Origin: Oscillospiraceae bacterium
GTDB lineage: Bacteria > Bacillota > Clostridia > Oscillospirales > Acutalibacteraceae
NCBI GenBank assembly: GCA_015066095.1
Contig: SVPC01000005.1
Coordinates: 30,142-94,141, forward strand
Direction of reading: 5' to 3'
DNA: 64,000 nucleotides
In this document: in pieces, positions 25,378 through 33,597 of the stretch
Position numbering within the stretch: position 1 is the first letter of the stretch
Layout: each line of letters starts with the position of its first letter
Notes under the pieces: generated by a model
Seen by the model: the letters and a program-made list of their open reading frames with translations, nothing else
Told to the model about the DNA's origin: nothing
Database searches by the model: none
Program-made: the position numbers and the translations under genes

Positions 25378-25730
25378 AATTATAGTTTATCGGGTTAAAA
25401 GAATGGTACAAACCAAAGCCTTCTCCTGCGGGAGAAGGTGGCGCGGCGTAAGCCGTGACGGATGAGGAGTCAATGAAAATTGATTTAAAACACCTCATCC
25501 ACCGCTAATACGGTCTGACAGACCCGTCCCCTTTTGTCGGCTTTGCCGACATTTCCCCCACACTGTGGGGGAATCTTCCCCTTCCCCTCAAGGGGAAGGC
25601 TTCCTGTGCTATCTATATAAAAACATCGTAGGGGAGACCAATGGTCTCCCGAAAAATTACATCTCACCTGAACGGGCAAACATTGTTTGCCCCTACGATA
25701 TACCAATCGTCTCCACGATAAACTATAATT
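25378..25730. mobile_element. MITE-like element, 353 bp, with 15-bp terminal inverted repeats
   Basis: AATTATAGTTTATCG (25378-25392) is the exact reverse complement of 25716-25730. The interior is packed with palindromes: 25419-25438, GGATGAGG/CCTCATCC (25451-25458, 25493-25500), 25536-25550, 25553-25573, 25580-25599, and a nested element bounded by ATCGTAGGGG/CCCCTACGAT (25625-25699). There is no credible coding frame. It looks like a non-autonomous repeat, possibly several nested ones, and explains most of the 25247-26046 gap with the tRNA below. Confidence 0.65.
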
Positions 25731-25790
25731 TAAGTGGGTTTTATCAAAATAAAGCATATTGACAAAAATTGTCTTATTTGGTAAAATATA

Positions 25791-25821
25791 AAAAAGGTTC
25801 CCGAAGTGAACGGAAACCTTT
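25791..25821 (-). terminator. Terminator of tRNA-Thr
   Basis: On the minus strand AAAAGGTTTCCG pairs with CGGGAACCTTTT and runs into T residues right after the CCA end. Confidence 0.85.
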
Positions 25822-25897
25822 TGGAGCTGAAGATGGGACTCGAACCCACGACCTGCTGATTACGAATCAGCTGCTCTACCAACTGAGCCACTCCAGC
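25822..25897 (-). tRNA. tRNA-Thr (CGT anticodon)
   Basis: The 76-nt cloverleaf on the minus strand has acceptor GCTGGAG/CTTCAGC and anticodon stem GCTGA/TCAGC. The loop TTCGTAA gives anticodon CGT. It carries a GTTCGAGT T-loop and an encoded CCA end. Confidence 0.96.
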
Positions 25898-25923
25898 GTA
25901 CAACACTCATTGCAATGGGAAAG

Positions 25924-25991
25924 GACAAATTTTTAATAAAAATTTGTCGCAAAATCAAAGATTTTGTGGTGAAACAACTTTGTTTCGCCTA
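25924..25991 (-). repeat. Chain of three hairpins in the tRNA-Thr leader
   Basis: Three near-contiguous palindromes: GACAAATTTTT / AAAAATTTGTC (25924-25948), CAAAATC-AAA-GATTTTG (25950-25966) and GGTGAAACAA / TTGTTTCGCC (25968-25991). A smaller CATTGCAATG lies nearer the tRNA. They fill the roughly 100 bases between the promoter and the mature tRNA. Confidence 0.7.
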
Positions 25992-26002
25992 ACCTGTTCC
26001 AT

Positions 26003-26031
26003 TATAACAATATTTGATTATGCCGTCAAGG
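26003..26031 (-). promoter_or_regulatory. Promoter of tRNA-Thr
   Basis: Minus-strand TTGACG (26031-26026), 17-base spacer, TATAAT (26008-26003), about 105 bases before the tRNA 5' end. Confidence 0.8.
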
Positions 26032-26046
26032 GGAATTTGAGAGATT

Positions 26047-26466
26047 ATGGATATAATAAAAACTTCGGATTTGACTATAAATGAAAGAATAAGAAAATAC
26101 AGAAAAGAGAAAAAAATGAGCCAAAAGCAAGTTGCTGCGGCTTTGGATATGAATTATACCACCTATTCGCAAATGGAACGCGAGGCAAAAAATATCCCTG
26201 CACAGACTGTGCTTAACATCGCTTATGTTTTAGGGGTAAAAGCGGAATTATTACTTTATGGTGAAAATCCGATAGAGCCTGATTTTCCCGAGCCTAGACC
26301 GTTGGTTGTTAAAGACCCTAACCAAGTGGATTTTACGGCGGTTTTAAAGTATAAAACACCCGATTTTGAAATTACACACGAAGAAAAGCAGATTATAAAA
26401 ATATTTAAAAATGCTACCGAAAAACAAAAACAACAAATAAGGGAATTTATGAAACAGTTCCAATAA
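26047..26466 (+). CDS. XRE family HTH regulator, 139 aa
   Basis: An N-terminal Cro/C1-type helix-turn-helix (about residues 10-70: INERIRKYRKEKKMSQKQVAAALDMNYTTYSQMERE) is followed by a Pro-rich linker (IEPDFPEPRPL). A charged C-terminal segment (THEEKQIIKIFKNATEKQKQQIREFMKQF) probably forms a coiled helix for dimerisation. The start ATG follows GAGAG. Its target is unknown; it is a single-gene unit beginning right beside the divergent tRNA-Thr promoter, so the two transcripts could influence each other. Confidence 0.85.
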   Translation: MDIIKTSDLTINERIRKYRKEKKMSQKQVAAALDMNYTTYSQMEREAKNIPAQTVLNIAYVLGVKAELLLYGENPIEPDFPEPRPLVVKDPNQVDFTAVLKYKTPDFEITHEEKQIIKIFKNATEKQKQQIREFMKQFQ

Positions 26467-26468
26467 GC

Positions 26469-26498
26469 AAAAATGCCATCTTTCGATGGCATTTTTTT
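26469..26498. terminator. Terminator between XRE gene and Cys-rich membrane protein
   Basis: AAAAATGCCATC-TTTC-GATGGCATTTTTTT, usable from both sides by the two convergent genes. Confidence 0.9.
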
Positions 26499-26742
26499 AA
26501 TTTCGGTTACGGCATCTGCAACGGTTTAAAAAGAAAACCAAAATTATCGCCAAAGCAAGGCCTACTGCAAAAACTATCAAAGGAATCAAAGCTTCTACAA
26601 TGGTAGCGGTGGCGGTAACGCCTATAATCAAGCCTACTACAAGCGCCAATGCTATTGCCAAAACGGCAAGAACAGCGTTAACGCAGGTACGGTTTGCACA
26701 GGTGCATTCATAAGCCGTGTTTTCATATCTGTTGTCTAACAA
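26497..26742 (-). CDS. Small two-helix membrane protein with Cys-rich ends
   Basis: The 81-residue protein has two long hydrophobic segments (about residues 22-46 and 50-72). Both ends are polar and Cys-rich: YECTCANRTC before the first helix and RCRCRNRN after the second. With two helices both ends face the same side, so the cysteines could bind a metal or form disulfides together. The only plausible start is TTG 26742, about nine bases after AAAGGGTG. I do not recognise the family. It lies downstream of the aminopeptidase with a separate possible promoter (TATAAT inside 26773-26790). Confidence 0.6.
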   Translation of the reverse strand: MLDNRYENTAYECTCANRTCVNAVLAVLAIALALVVGLIIGVTATATIVEALIPLIVFAVGLALAIILVFFLNRCRCRNRN

Positions 26743-26810
26743 ACTTCCACACCCTTTATTTTTTTACCCGGGTCAATAATATTATATGCTACGGGTGTGG
26801 GACAGGTTAA

Positions 26811-28199
26811 TTATTTCATAAATTCATACATTGCGCGGTAGCACATATAAACATCGAATTTAGCAGTCGTTTCAAAAGGCGCGTGCATTGAAAGAACAGG
26901 TACACCAAGGTCAATAACATCTACACCCATATTTGCGATATACTGAGCAACAGTTCCGCCGCCGCCTGCATCAACTTTGCCAAGTTCGCCTGTTTGCCAA
27001 GTGATACCTGCATTATCGAGCATATTGCGAACATATGCCACATATTCGGCACCTGCATCGGAAGTGCCTGATTTACCGCGAGCGCCTGTATATTTGGTAA
27101 CAACCACGCCGTAATTCACTTTGGAAGCGTTGCGACGCTCAGAAACATCTTGGAATGTGGGGTCTAAAGCGGCATTAACATCAGCAGAAAGGCATTTCGA
27201 ATTGCGAAGCGCCACAGTAGGGTCAACATTTTGGCATTTAGCAATATCGCCAATTACAAAACGCAAGAAATCAGATTCCAAACCTGTATTACCCATAGAG
27301 CCGATTTCTTCCTTATCAGCAAGGATTGCAATAGCGGTTTTTTCGGGGTTTTCAACCTTTAAAATGGCGGTTAAAGCGGGGTAAGCACAAACGCGGTCGT
27401 CCTGACCGTAAGCGCCTATCATTGAGCGGTCAAGACCGATGTCACAAGCCTTGAAAGCAGGAACAATTTCAAGTTCTGCCGATAAGAAATCGGCTTCATT
27501 TATGCCATATTTTTGATTAAGAATATTTAAAATATTAAGTTTTACAAGTTCACTTGCATCGTCATCTTTAAATGGGTGGCTGCCGATAAGCACATTAAGT
27601 TCTTCACCTTTGATACCTTCGTTTAAAGTGCGTTTGCTTTGTTCGGTTGCAAGGTGGGGGAGAAGGTCGTTTATAACAAACTTGGGCTCGTCATCCTTTT
27701 CACCGATACAAACCTCTATAACACTACCGTCTTTAAGCGCAAAAACACCGTGGAGTGAGAGCGGAATAGCAGCCCATTGATATTTCTTTATACCACCGTA
27801 GTAGTGAGTTTTAAAGAGCGCAAGTTCAATTTCTTCATATAAAGGGTTGGGTTTAAGGTCAAGGCGGGGTGAATCAATATGTGCGGCGGTTATATTTGCG
27901 CCGTTATCAATTGCTTGTTCACCGATAACCGCAAAAGCTACAGTTTTACCGCGGTTATTAAAGTAAACTTTATCACCGACATTATATTTTTTGCCGTACT
28001 CGAACTCGGTAAAGCCTTTTTTCTTTGCCATATCGAGAGCGGTTTTTACCGCTTCACGCTCGGTTTTGGCGTCATCTAAAAACTTTTTATATTCTTCGCA
28101 GTAGGTTGCAATTTCACCCAAAAGTTTATCGTCAGCAGTTTTTAACCCATTTTTAGGGGTGTAAAATAGTTGCTCTTTTAATGCTTTAATATCGCTCAT
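26811..28199 (-). CDS. M18 family aminopeptidase
   Basis: The 462-residue zinc aminopeptidase removes N-terminal residues, often acidic or neutral, from peptides in the cytoplasm and forms a large dodecameric shell. M18 motifs seen are AHIDSPRLDLKPNPLYE (first metal His and Asp), GAYGQDDRV, ADKEEIGSMGNTG with the catalytic Glu pair, and VLSMHAPFE with the last metal His. The start overlaps the coaE stop as ATGA, indicating translational coupling. It is the fifth gene of the leftward DUF951-prfA-tsaC-coaE unit. Confidence 0.94.
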   Translation of the reverse strand: MSDIKALKEQLFYTPKNGLKTADDKLLGEIATYCEEYKKFLDDAKTEREAVKTALDMAKKKGFTEFEYGKKYNVGDKVYFNNRGKTVAFAVIGEQAIDNGANITAAHIDSPRLDLKPNPLYEEIELALFKTHYYGGIKKYQWAAIPLSLHGVFALKDGSVIEVCIGEKDDEPKFVINDLLPHLATEQSKRTLNEGIKGEELNVLIGSHPFKDDDASELVKLNILNILNQKYGINEADFLSAELEIVPAFKACDIGLDRSMIGAYGQDDRVCAYPALTAILKVENPEKTAIAILADKEEIGSMGNTGLESDFLRFVIGDIAKCQNVDPTVALRNSKCLSADVNAALDPTFQDVSERRNASKVNYGVVVTKYTGARGKSGTSDAGAEYVAYVRNMLDNAGITWQTGELGKVDAGGGGTVAQYIANMGVDVIDLGVPVLSMHAPFETTAKFDVYMCYRAMYEFMK

Positions 28200-28789
28200 A
28201 AGTTTTCTCCTTGTTGAAAAATTTTGGTTAAAACCTCGCTGAAATCTGTAAAAAATTCATCTTCGGTTTTATTGTTGTATATTATATAGTCTGCATTTTT
28301 TTGATAAAAATCATCACTTTTTCCTGCATTCATACGAAGAAGCGCTTCTTCCTTTGTGAGATTATCTCGTGAAATAATACGCTTAAGACGAATTTCATTA
28401 TCGCTTAAAACAGCGATTGTTTTAAAGCAGATTTCATTTATCCCACTTTCAAAAAGTGTGGGTGCATCTAATAAAATTTTGCCTTTATTTGTTTCTTTTA
28501 ATACAAGTTCTTTAATAAAAGGGAAAATTGTTTTATTTAAAAGTTCGGTATTTTCTTTGGAGTAAAATGCAATGGTAGCCAATTTTTTTCGGTCAAGTGT
28601 GCCGTCGGTGTTAAGGATATCGTCACCGAAGACTTTAGTCAATGCCAAAAGACCTTCGCTGTCCTTTTCAACTGCTTTTCGTGCAAGGGTGTCACAGTTG
28701 ACATGGCGAAAGCCGAATTTGTTACAATATTCACTTAAAACGCTTTTTCCTGAACCCGTAGGTCCTGTAACACCTATGATTAAGTTCAT
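28196..28789 (-). CDS. coaE: Dephospho-CoA kinase
   Basis: CoaE phosphorylates the ribose 3'-hydroxyl of dephospho-CoA, the last step of coenzyme A synthesis. The 197-residue P-loop kinase has GPTGSGKS near residues 9-16, the acceptor-site region HVNCDTLARKAVEK, the DAPTLFES lid-side motif and YIIYNN near the C-terminus. Length is normal. It overlaps both neighbours by four bases, so its expression is tied to tsaC and the aminopeptidase. Confidence 0.96.
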   Translation of the reverse strand: MNLIIGVTGPTGSGKSVLSEYCNKFGFRHVNCDTLARKAVEKDSEGLLALTKVFGDDILNTDGTLDRKKLATIAFYSKENTELLNKTIFPFIKELVLKETNKGKILLDAPTLFESGINEICFKTIAVLSDNEIRLKRIISRDNLTKEEALLRMNAGKSDDFYQKNADYIIYNNKTEDEFFTDFSEVLTKIFQQGENL

Positions 28790-29790
28790 AATTTTATCAC
28801 CTTAAACGCCGCCGCACGGATAAGTCTGTTATAAACTGCAAGACCAATTCCGTCTTTTTCGGGGGCGTGAATATATGCGTATTTTGTATTTGAATTATCC
28901 ACTTCGCGCAGTACAGAAAAGATGTTTTGCGCTAATGTTTCGGGATGTGCCTTTTCGCCGTAAATTATTTTTGGTATACTTATATCGCTTTCTTCTTCAG
29001 CAAAGCAGACTGCAACCGCATTTGATTTTTGATTTACAAAGTCTGCAAAGTTTTCGCCCTCTACAAGAAAAGTTTCGGTTTTGGGAGCGTAGTGTTTATA
29101 TTTCATACCGGGACTTGCGGCAGTTTCGCCACTTTCAAGCTCGGATAAAACGGCTTTGTTTACGGTTATATCGGGTAAAATTTCGCGCAGTTGTTCCAAG
29201 GTTATACCGCCCGGTCGTAAAAGTACGGGCTTTTCACCGGCAAGGGAAATAACGGTAGATTCCACACCAACATTACAGTTTTCTCCCATAAGTACAGCGT
29301 CAATTTTGCCGTCAAGGTCATTAACCACATGCTCTGCCGTGGTGGGACTGGGACTGCCCGAAATATTAGCCGACGGTGCGGCAAGCGGAAGTCCGCTTTT
29401 TGAAATAACCTCACGCGCGGTTTGGTTAGACGGCATTCTTATAGCAACTGTTGAAAGCCCTGCCGATACACAGTCGGGTATCTTGTTAGTCTTGTTTAAA
29501 ACAATGGTAAGCGGACCGGGCCAAAATTTTTCGGCACAAATAAGTGCGGTTTTTGGAATATCCTTTGCGATTTCATAAACTGTTTCAATTTCGGCAATGT
29601 GAACTATAAGCGGATTATCCTGCGGTCTGCCCTTGGCGCCGAAAATTTTTTCGATTGCTTTGGGGTTAAACGCGTTTGCGGCAAGACCATACACAGTTTC
29701 GGTCGGTATGCCTACAACACCGCCGTTTTTTAAAATTTGACAAGCAGTTTCTATACCACTTTTGTCGGTGTTAAGCTTTTGTGTTATCAT
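28786..29790 (-). CDS. Threonylcarbamoyl-AMP synthase (Sua5 type)
   Basis: The enzyme makes threonylcarbamoyl-AMP from Thr, bicarbonate and ATP for the t6A37 modification of ANN-decoding tRNAs. The 334-residue protein has the full Sua5 form. Its YrdC domain (about 1-205: GGVVGIPTETVYGLAANAFNP, KGRPQDNPL, APSANISGSPSPT, LLRPG) is joined to a C-terminal Sua5 domain (about 225-334). The gene starts directly at the prfA stop (29791/29790). The pairing of prfA with Sua5 is common in Firmicutes. Confidence 0.95.
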   Translation of the reverse strand: MITQKLNTDKSGIETACQILKNGGVVGIPTETVYGLAANAFNPKAIEKIFGAKGRPQDNPLIVHIAEIETVYEIAKDIPKTALICAEKFWPGPLTIVLNKTNKIPDCVSAGLSTVAIRMPSNQTAREVISKSGLPLAAPSANISGSPSPTTAEHVVNDLDGKIDAVLMGENCNVGVESTVISLAGEKPVLLRPGGITLEQLREILPDITVNKAVLSELESGETAASPGMKYKHYAPKTETFLVEGENFADFVNQKSNAVAVCFAEEESDISIPKIIYGEKAHPETLAQNIFSVLREVDNSNTKYAYIHAPEKDGIGLAVYNRLIRAAAFKVIKL

Positions 29791-30867
29791 TTAAGCTTCT
29801 TCCTCAGATTTTAATGCTTCGGTACGATAATAGGTAATAAGCGCATCTACAACCTCGGTCATATCACCATTTAGTATTTGTTCTAACTTATAAAGTGTGA
29901 GACCAATTCGGTGGTCGGTAACTCTGCCTTGGGGATAGTTATAGGTGCGTATGCGTTCGCTTCGGTCACCGGTACCAACCTGATTTTTACGGTCGGAAGC
30001 GATTGCTTCGTCGTGTTTTCTTTGTTCTTCGTCTAAAAGGCGTGAACGCAAAATTTTAAGCGCTTTATCCTTGTTTTTAAACTGACTTCGTTCGTCCTGA
30101 CATTCTACAACAGTACCTGTGGGAATGTGGGTTACACGAATAGCGGACGAAGTTTTATTGATGTGCTGACCACCGGCACCTGATGAACGGAAGGTGTCAA
30201 TTTTAAGGTCGGCAGGGTTGATTTCAAGTTCAACATCGTCGGCTTCGGGCAAAACCGCTACCGTTACGGTGGAGGTGTGTATACGGCCCTGTGTTTCGGT
30301 ATCGGGCACACGCTGAACACGGTGAACACCGCTTTCGTACTTGAATTTGGAGTAAGCGCCGTTACCCTCAATCATAAAGCATATTTCTTTATAACCGCCA
30401 AGTTCGGTTTCGTTAGCGCTCATAACCTCTACTTGCCAACGGTTCGTTTCGGCGTACATTGTGTACATTCTATAAAGTGAACCCGCAAAGAGCGCCGCTT
30501 CTTCGCCACCCGCACCGCCGCGGATTTCTATAATAACGTTTTTATCGTCGTTGGGGTCTTTGGGTAAAAGCAGTATTTTAAGTTCACCCGAAAATATTTC
30601 AATATTTTCTTTTGCTTCTTTCAGCTCTTCTTCGGCAAGTTCTTTGAAATCTTTGTCAAGATTCGGTTCTGCCAAAATTTCCAAAGCATCCTTTTCTGCC
30701 GCCTTTGCTGCGGTATACTCGCGGTATTTTTCAACAATAGGGGTGAGTTCCGCGTGTTCTTTCATAAGTTTTGTGAAAACTTCGTTATTAGAAGCTACAT
30801 CGGGGCGTGTAAGTTCTATACCGATTTGTTCATAGCGGTTTACAACAGATTCTAATTTATCAAACAT
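29791..30867 (-). CDS. prfA: Peptide chain release factor 1
   Basis: RF1 recognises UAA and UAG and triggers peptide release. The 358-residue protein has an N-terminal helical region, domain 2 with the anticodon-like PVT-type region ([17 protein letters not shown]), the [15 protein letters not shown] loop with catalytic GGQ, and the basic [15 protein letters not shown] segment. I chose ATG 30867 behind TGGAG; the frame continues upstream only by running into the DUF951 gene. The ATG overlaps the DUF951 stop by one base. The prmC methyltransferase that modifies its GGQ Gln is 22 kb away here, not adjacent. Confidence 0.96.
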   Translation of the reverse strand: MFDKLESVVNRYEQIGIELTRPDVASNNEVFTKLMKEHAELTPIVEKYREYTAAKAAEKDALEILAEPNLDKDFKELAEEELKEAKENIEIFSGELKILLLPKDPNDDKNVIIEIRGGAGGEEAALFAGSLYRMYTMYAETNRWQVEVMSANETELGGYKEICFMIEGNGAYSKFKYESGVHRVQRVPDTETQGRIHTSTVTVAVLPEADDVELEINPADLKIDTFRSSGAGGQHINKTSSAIRVTHIPTGTVVECQDERSQFKNKDKALKILRSRLLDEEQRKHDEAIASDRKNQVGTGDRSERIRTYNYPQGRVTDHRIGLTLYKLEQILNGDMTEVVDALITYYRTEALKSEEEA

Positions 30868-31058
30868 TATATATCTCCATTTGCTTTGATTATTTTCTTT
30901 AGGCCCTTTTCGGCTTTGGAACGCGGTATCATCACTTCGTGGGCACAACCGTCACAACGAAGACGAAAATCCATACCTATGCGCAGTACGGAAAAGGTGT
31001 TGCACCCGCAGGGGTGTTTTTTCTTCATTAAAAGTTTATCACCTATATTTATATCCAT
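30867..31058 (-). CDS. DUF951 family zinc-ribbon-like protein
   Basis: The 63-residue protein has the DUF951 pattern: [17 protein letters not shown] followed by [15 protein letters not shown]. The three or four Cys probably bind a metal in a small ribbon. Function is unknown. Its ATG follows CGGAGGAAAAA and its stop overlaps prfA, so it leads the prfA-tsaC-coaE-aminopeptidase operon. Gene position beside translation factors suggests, without proving, a ribosome- or nucleic-acid-related role. Confidence 0.88.
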   Translation of the reverse strand: MDINIGDKLLMKKKHPCGCNTFSVLRIGMDFRLRCDGCAHEVMIPRSKAEKGLKKIIKANGDI

Positions 31059-31089
31059 TTTTTCCTCCGCACATAAAAATTCATTATAT

Positions 31090-31118
31090 ATTATATACTA
31101 TAAAACTAAAAAAGGCAA
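31090..31118 (-). promoter_or_regulatory. Promoter of the DUF951-prfA operon
   Basis: Minus-strand TTGCCT (31118-31113), 17-base spacer, TATAAT (31095-31090). Confidence 0.75.
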
Positions 31119-31135
31119 TACTTTACAAAAACTCA

Positions 31136-31164
31136 TTGACAAAAAAGAAAATATGTTGTAATAT
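31136..31164 (+). promoter_or_regulatory. Promoter of the CNNM-type pair
   Basis: TTGACA (31136-31141), 17-base spacer, TAATAT (31159-31164). It lies back to back with the DUF951 promoter. Confidence 0.65.
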
Positions 31165-31196
31165 GTACTTACTTTTAAAAAATAGGAGTTGATATT

Positions 31197-32210
31197 GTGG
31201 ACGACGGTCCGGCGGGCAGTATAATTTTATTTGTAATTTTAATAGTGTTGAGCGGTTACTTTTCAGGTACCGAGATTTCGTTAGCTTCAGTTAACCGAAT
31301 TCATATGATGAGCAAGGCTTCAAAAGACAGTAAGGGTGCAAAGCGTGTGCTTTGGGTTCTTGATAATTTTGACGAGGCTTTGTCCGTGTTACTTATTGGT
31401 AACAATATTGTGAATATCGGTTGTGCAACGCTTGCTACTACTATTGCTCTTGGGAGCTTTGGCGCCCAGTGGGTTGCGGTAGCGACGGCGATTGCGACTG
31501 TGGTTATTTTTATTTTTGGCGAAATTTTACCCAAGTGCTTTGCCCGCGCTTGTAATGAAAAGTTTGCTGAGATTGCATCATTACCGCTTGTTACTTTAAT
31601 GAAAATATTAAAGCCTATTTCTATAACCCTTACAGCGCTTACAACCTTAATTTCAAAACCATTTAAAAAGCATAGCGACAATCAGGTTACTATGACCGAA
31701 GAAGAGTTGACCGATATCGTCGAAAATATTTCTGAAGAGGAAGATTTTGATGAGGAAAAAGGCGAACTTATGAAATCGGCGCTTCAATTTTCACAGTCAT
31801 TTGCAGGTGATGTTATGACACCGTGGGATGAGGTTGAAACTATTTCGATAGCGCTTAAAACACCTGAGATTTTAAAGGTTGTAAAAAATTCTGTACATTC
31901 GCGAATTCCTGTTACTGACCGCAAGGGTAACATTCGAGGTGTTTTGCAGATAAGAAAATTCCTTAAAGCATATATGAAGCATAAGAATAACGTAATAATT
32001 GCAAGTATTATTGATTATCCGTATTATGTGGATGAATATATGCCGATTGATGAAGTACTTACAGAAATGAGTAACCATCGCCGTAATTTGAGTTTTGTCA
32101 AAGGTGCGAACGGTGCGGTAATAGGTATTATTTCGGTGGAAGACATTTTGGAAGAACTCGTGGGCGAAATCTACGACGAAAACGACGTAGGAGGTGCCGA
32201 AGATGAGTGA
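31197..32210 (+). CDS. CNNM/CorC-type membrane protein (DUF21 + CBS domains), first copy
   Basis: The 337-residue protein has an N-terminal DUF21 transmembrane domain (about 1-165, with SGYFSGTEISLASVN and LLIGNNIVNIG). An acidic linker and a pair of CBS domains follow (about 195-330, ending VVSVEDILEELVGEIYDE-like). It begins at GTG 31197 behind AGGAG. Relatives are proposed Mg2+ exporters or regulators. The C-terminal CorC_HlyC domain is missing, as the protein stops right after CBS. The partner gene downstream overlaps by eight bases, suggesting a heteromeric pair. Confidence 0.9.
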   Translation: MDDGPAGSIILFVILIVLSGYFSGTEISLASVNRIHMMSKASKDSKGAKRVLWVLDNFDEALSVLLIGNNIVNIGCATLATTIALGSFGAQWVAVATAIATVVIFIFGEILPKCFARACNEKFAEIASLPLVTLMKILKPISITLTALTTLISKPFKKHSDNQVTMTEEELTDIVENISEEEDFDEEKGELMKSALQFSQSFAGDVMTPWDEVETISIALKTPEILKVVKNSVHSRIPVTDRKGNIRGVLQIRKFLKAYMKHKNNVIIASIIDYPYYVDEYMPIDEVLTEMSNHRRNLSFVKGANGAVIGIISVEDILEELVGEIYDENDVGGAEDE

Positions 32211-33483
32211 TATTATACTTTATTTGTTCGTAGTGGCTTTGATTTTGGTGTCGGCATTTTTCTCGGCTACCGAGATTGCATACTCTAGCGTTAATGTGTT
32301 ACGCCTTAAAAATCTTTTAAAGGAAAGAAGCACACTTTCGCGCCAGATGGCGGTGAAGATTATTGACGACTATGATAATCTTTTAAGCAGTATACTTATA
32401 GGTAATAATATTGCCAATATGGCATCTTCTTCTATCGCAACAGTTTTGGTTGTAGGATGGTTTGGCGGCGACGAAGACTACGCTTGGGTTTCCACTGTGG
32501 GAACGACTGTTTTGGTACTGATTTTTGGCGAGATTGTGCCTAAAGTATTAGCAAAGCAGTTCCCTGAAATATTTTGTTGTTTCTCGGCAATTCCGATTTA
32601 TGTGTTATCAATAATATTTACACCTATCAACTTTGTAATAATGGGCTTTGTAAATCTTGTTTCAAAGATTTGGGAAAAGAATGTGGATGATAGCGAGGCC
32701 GTTTCAGAAGAAGATTTTGAAAATATTATTGATATAGTTGAAGATGAGGGTGTATTGGACGAAGAACAATGCGACCTTTTGCAAAATGCACTCGATTTCG
32801 ATGAAGTTTTGGCTTACGAAATCATTACACACCGTGTAGATATGGAAGCACTTGATATTCGTGACCCGTATGAAATAAACTTGCGCAAGTGTGAAGAAAC
32901 CACATATTCGCGTTTGCCGGTTTACGAAGACACAACCGATAATATTATAGGTATACTCCACCTTAATCATTTTTATAAAACTTATGTGGAAAAGAGCAAG
33001 GTAAATATTCGTGAACTTTTATTACCTGTCACCTTCGTACATAAGACTATGCCATTGCCCGATGTGCTTGAAAAAATGAAGGAAAACAAGTGCCATATGG
33101 TAGTTGTGCTTGACGAGTACGGCGGTACTATGGGTATTCTCACGATGGAAGACGTGCTCGAACAGCTGGTTGGCGAAATATTTGACGAGTCGGACGAAAT
33201 TGAACGCGAGTTCATTTGCGTTGACGATACACATTTTGAAGCCGACGGCGATATGCGTGTTTACGATTTCTTTGACGAGTTTGATATTGATATTGATGAG
33301 GACGAGGAATTTGAAGCTGATTCTGCCACAGTAGGCGGTTGGACACTCACAATGCTTGAGGGTGAGGTTGAAGAAGGCAGTACCTTTACTTGGGAAAACC
33401 TTAATATAACAGTCCTTAAAACCGACGGTTTCAGAGTAGAACGCATAGCGGTTGAACAAATGCAGCAAGAAGAGGAAGAATAA
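32203..33483 (+). CDS. CNNM/CorC-type membrane protein with CorC_HlyC domain, second copy
   Basis: The 426-residue protein has DUF21 membrane segments (SAFFSATEIAYSSVN, LLSSILIGNNIANM), two CBS domains (about 200-325) and a C-terminal CorC_HlyC domain (about 340-420, ADGDMRVYDFFDEF). A very acidic segment near 365-375 (DIDIDEDEEFE) lies at the start of the last domain. ATG 32203 is six bases after GGAGGTG and lies in the end of the first copy. The family includes Mg2+/Co2+ efflux proteins; the substrate is not shown here. Confidence 0.9.
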   Translation: MSDIILYLFVVALILVSAFFSATEIAYSSVNVLRLKNLLKERSTLSRQMAVKIIDDYDNLLSSILIGNNIANMASSSIATVLVVGWFGGDEDYAWVSTVGTTVLVLIFGEIVPKVLAKQFPEIFCCFSAIPIYVLSIIFTPINFVIMGFVNLVSKIWEKNVDDSEAVSEEDFENIIDIVEDEGVLDEEQCDLLQNALDFDEVLAYEIITHRVDMEALDIRDPYEINLRKCEETTYSRLPVYEDTTDNIIGILHLNHFYKTYVEKSKVNIRELLLPVTFVHKTMPLPDVLEKMKENKCHMVVVLDEYGGTMGILTMEDVLEQLVGEIFDESDEIEREFICVDDTHFEADGDMRVYDFFDEFDIDIDEDEEFEADSATVGGWTLTMLEGEVEEGSTFTWENLNITVLKTDGFRVERIAVEQMQQEEEE

Positions 33484-33489
33484 ATTTAG

Positions 33490-33527
33490 GGCTCTGCAAA
33501 ATATTTTGCAGAGCCTATAATTTTTTG
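33490..33527 (+). terminator. Terminator after the CNNM pair
   Basis: Perfect palindrome GGCTCTGCAAAAT / ATTTTGCAGAGCC (33490-33515) followed by a T run. Confidence 0.9.
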
Positions 33528-33556
33528 TTGAAAAATAATACAATATGTAGTATAGT
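33528..33556 (+). promoter_or_regulatory. Promoter of the YerB-like lipoprotein
   Basis: TTGAAA (33528-33533), 17-base spacer, TATAGT (33551-33556). Confidence 0.7.
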
Positions 33557-33597
33557 ATATATTGTAGAAAAATTATGGTTTTTGGGAGGCAACTACA

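Noticed and set aside
25485..25757. 90-codon frames inside the MITE-like element on both strands
   Set aside because: They follow the palindromes, lack ribosome sites and have no family resemblance.
25378..26000. CRISPR array
   Set aside because: The repeated units are palindromes of different sequence, not a constant repeat with unique spacers; no cas genes are in the window.
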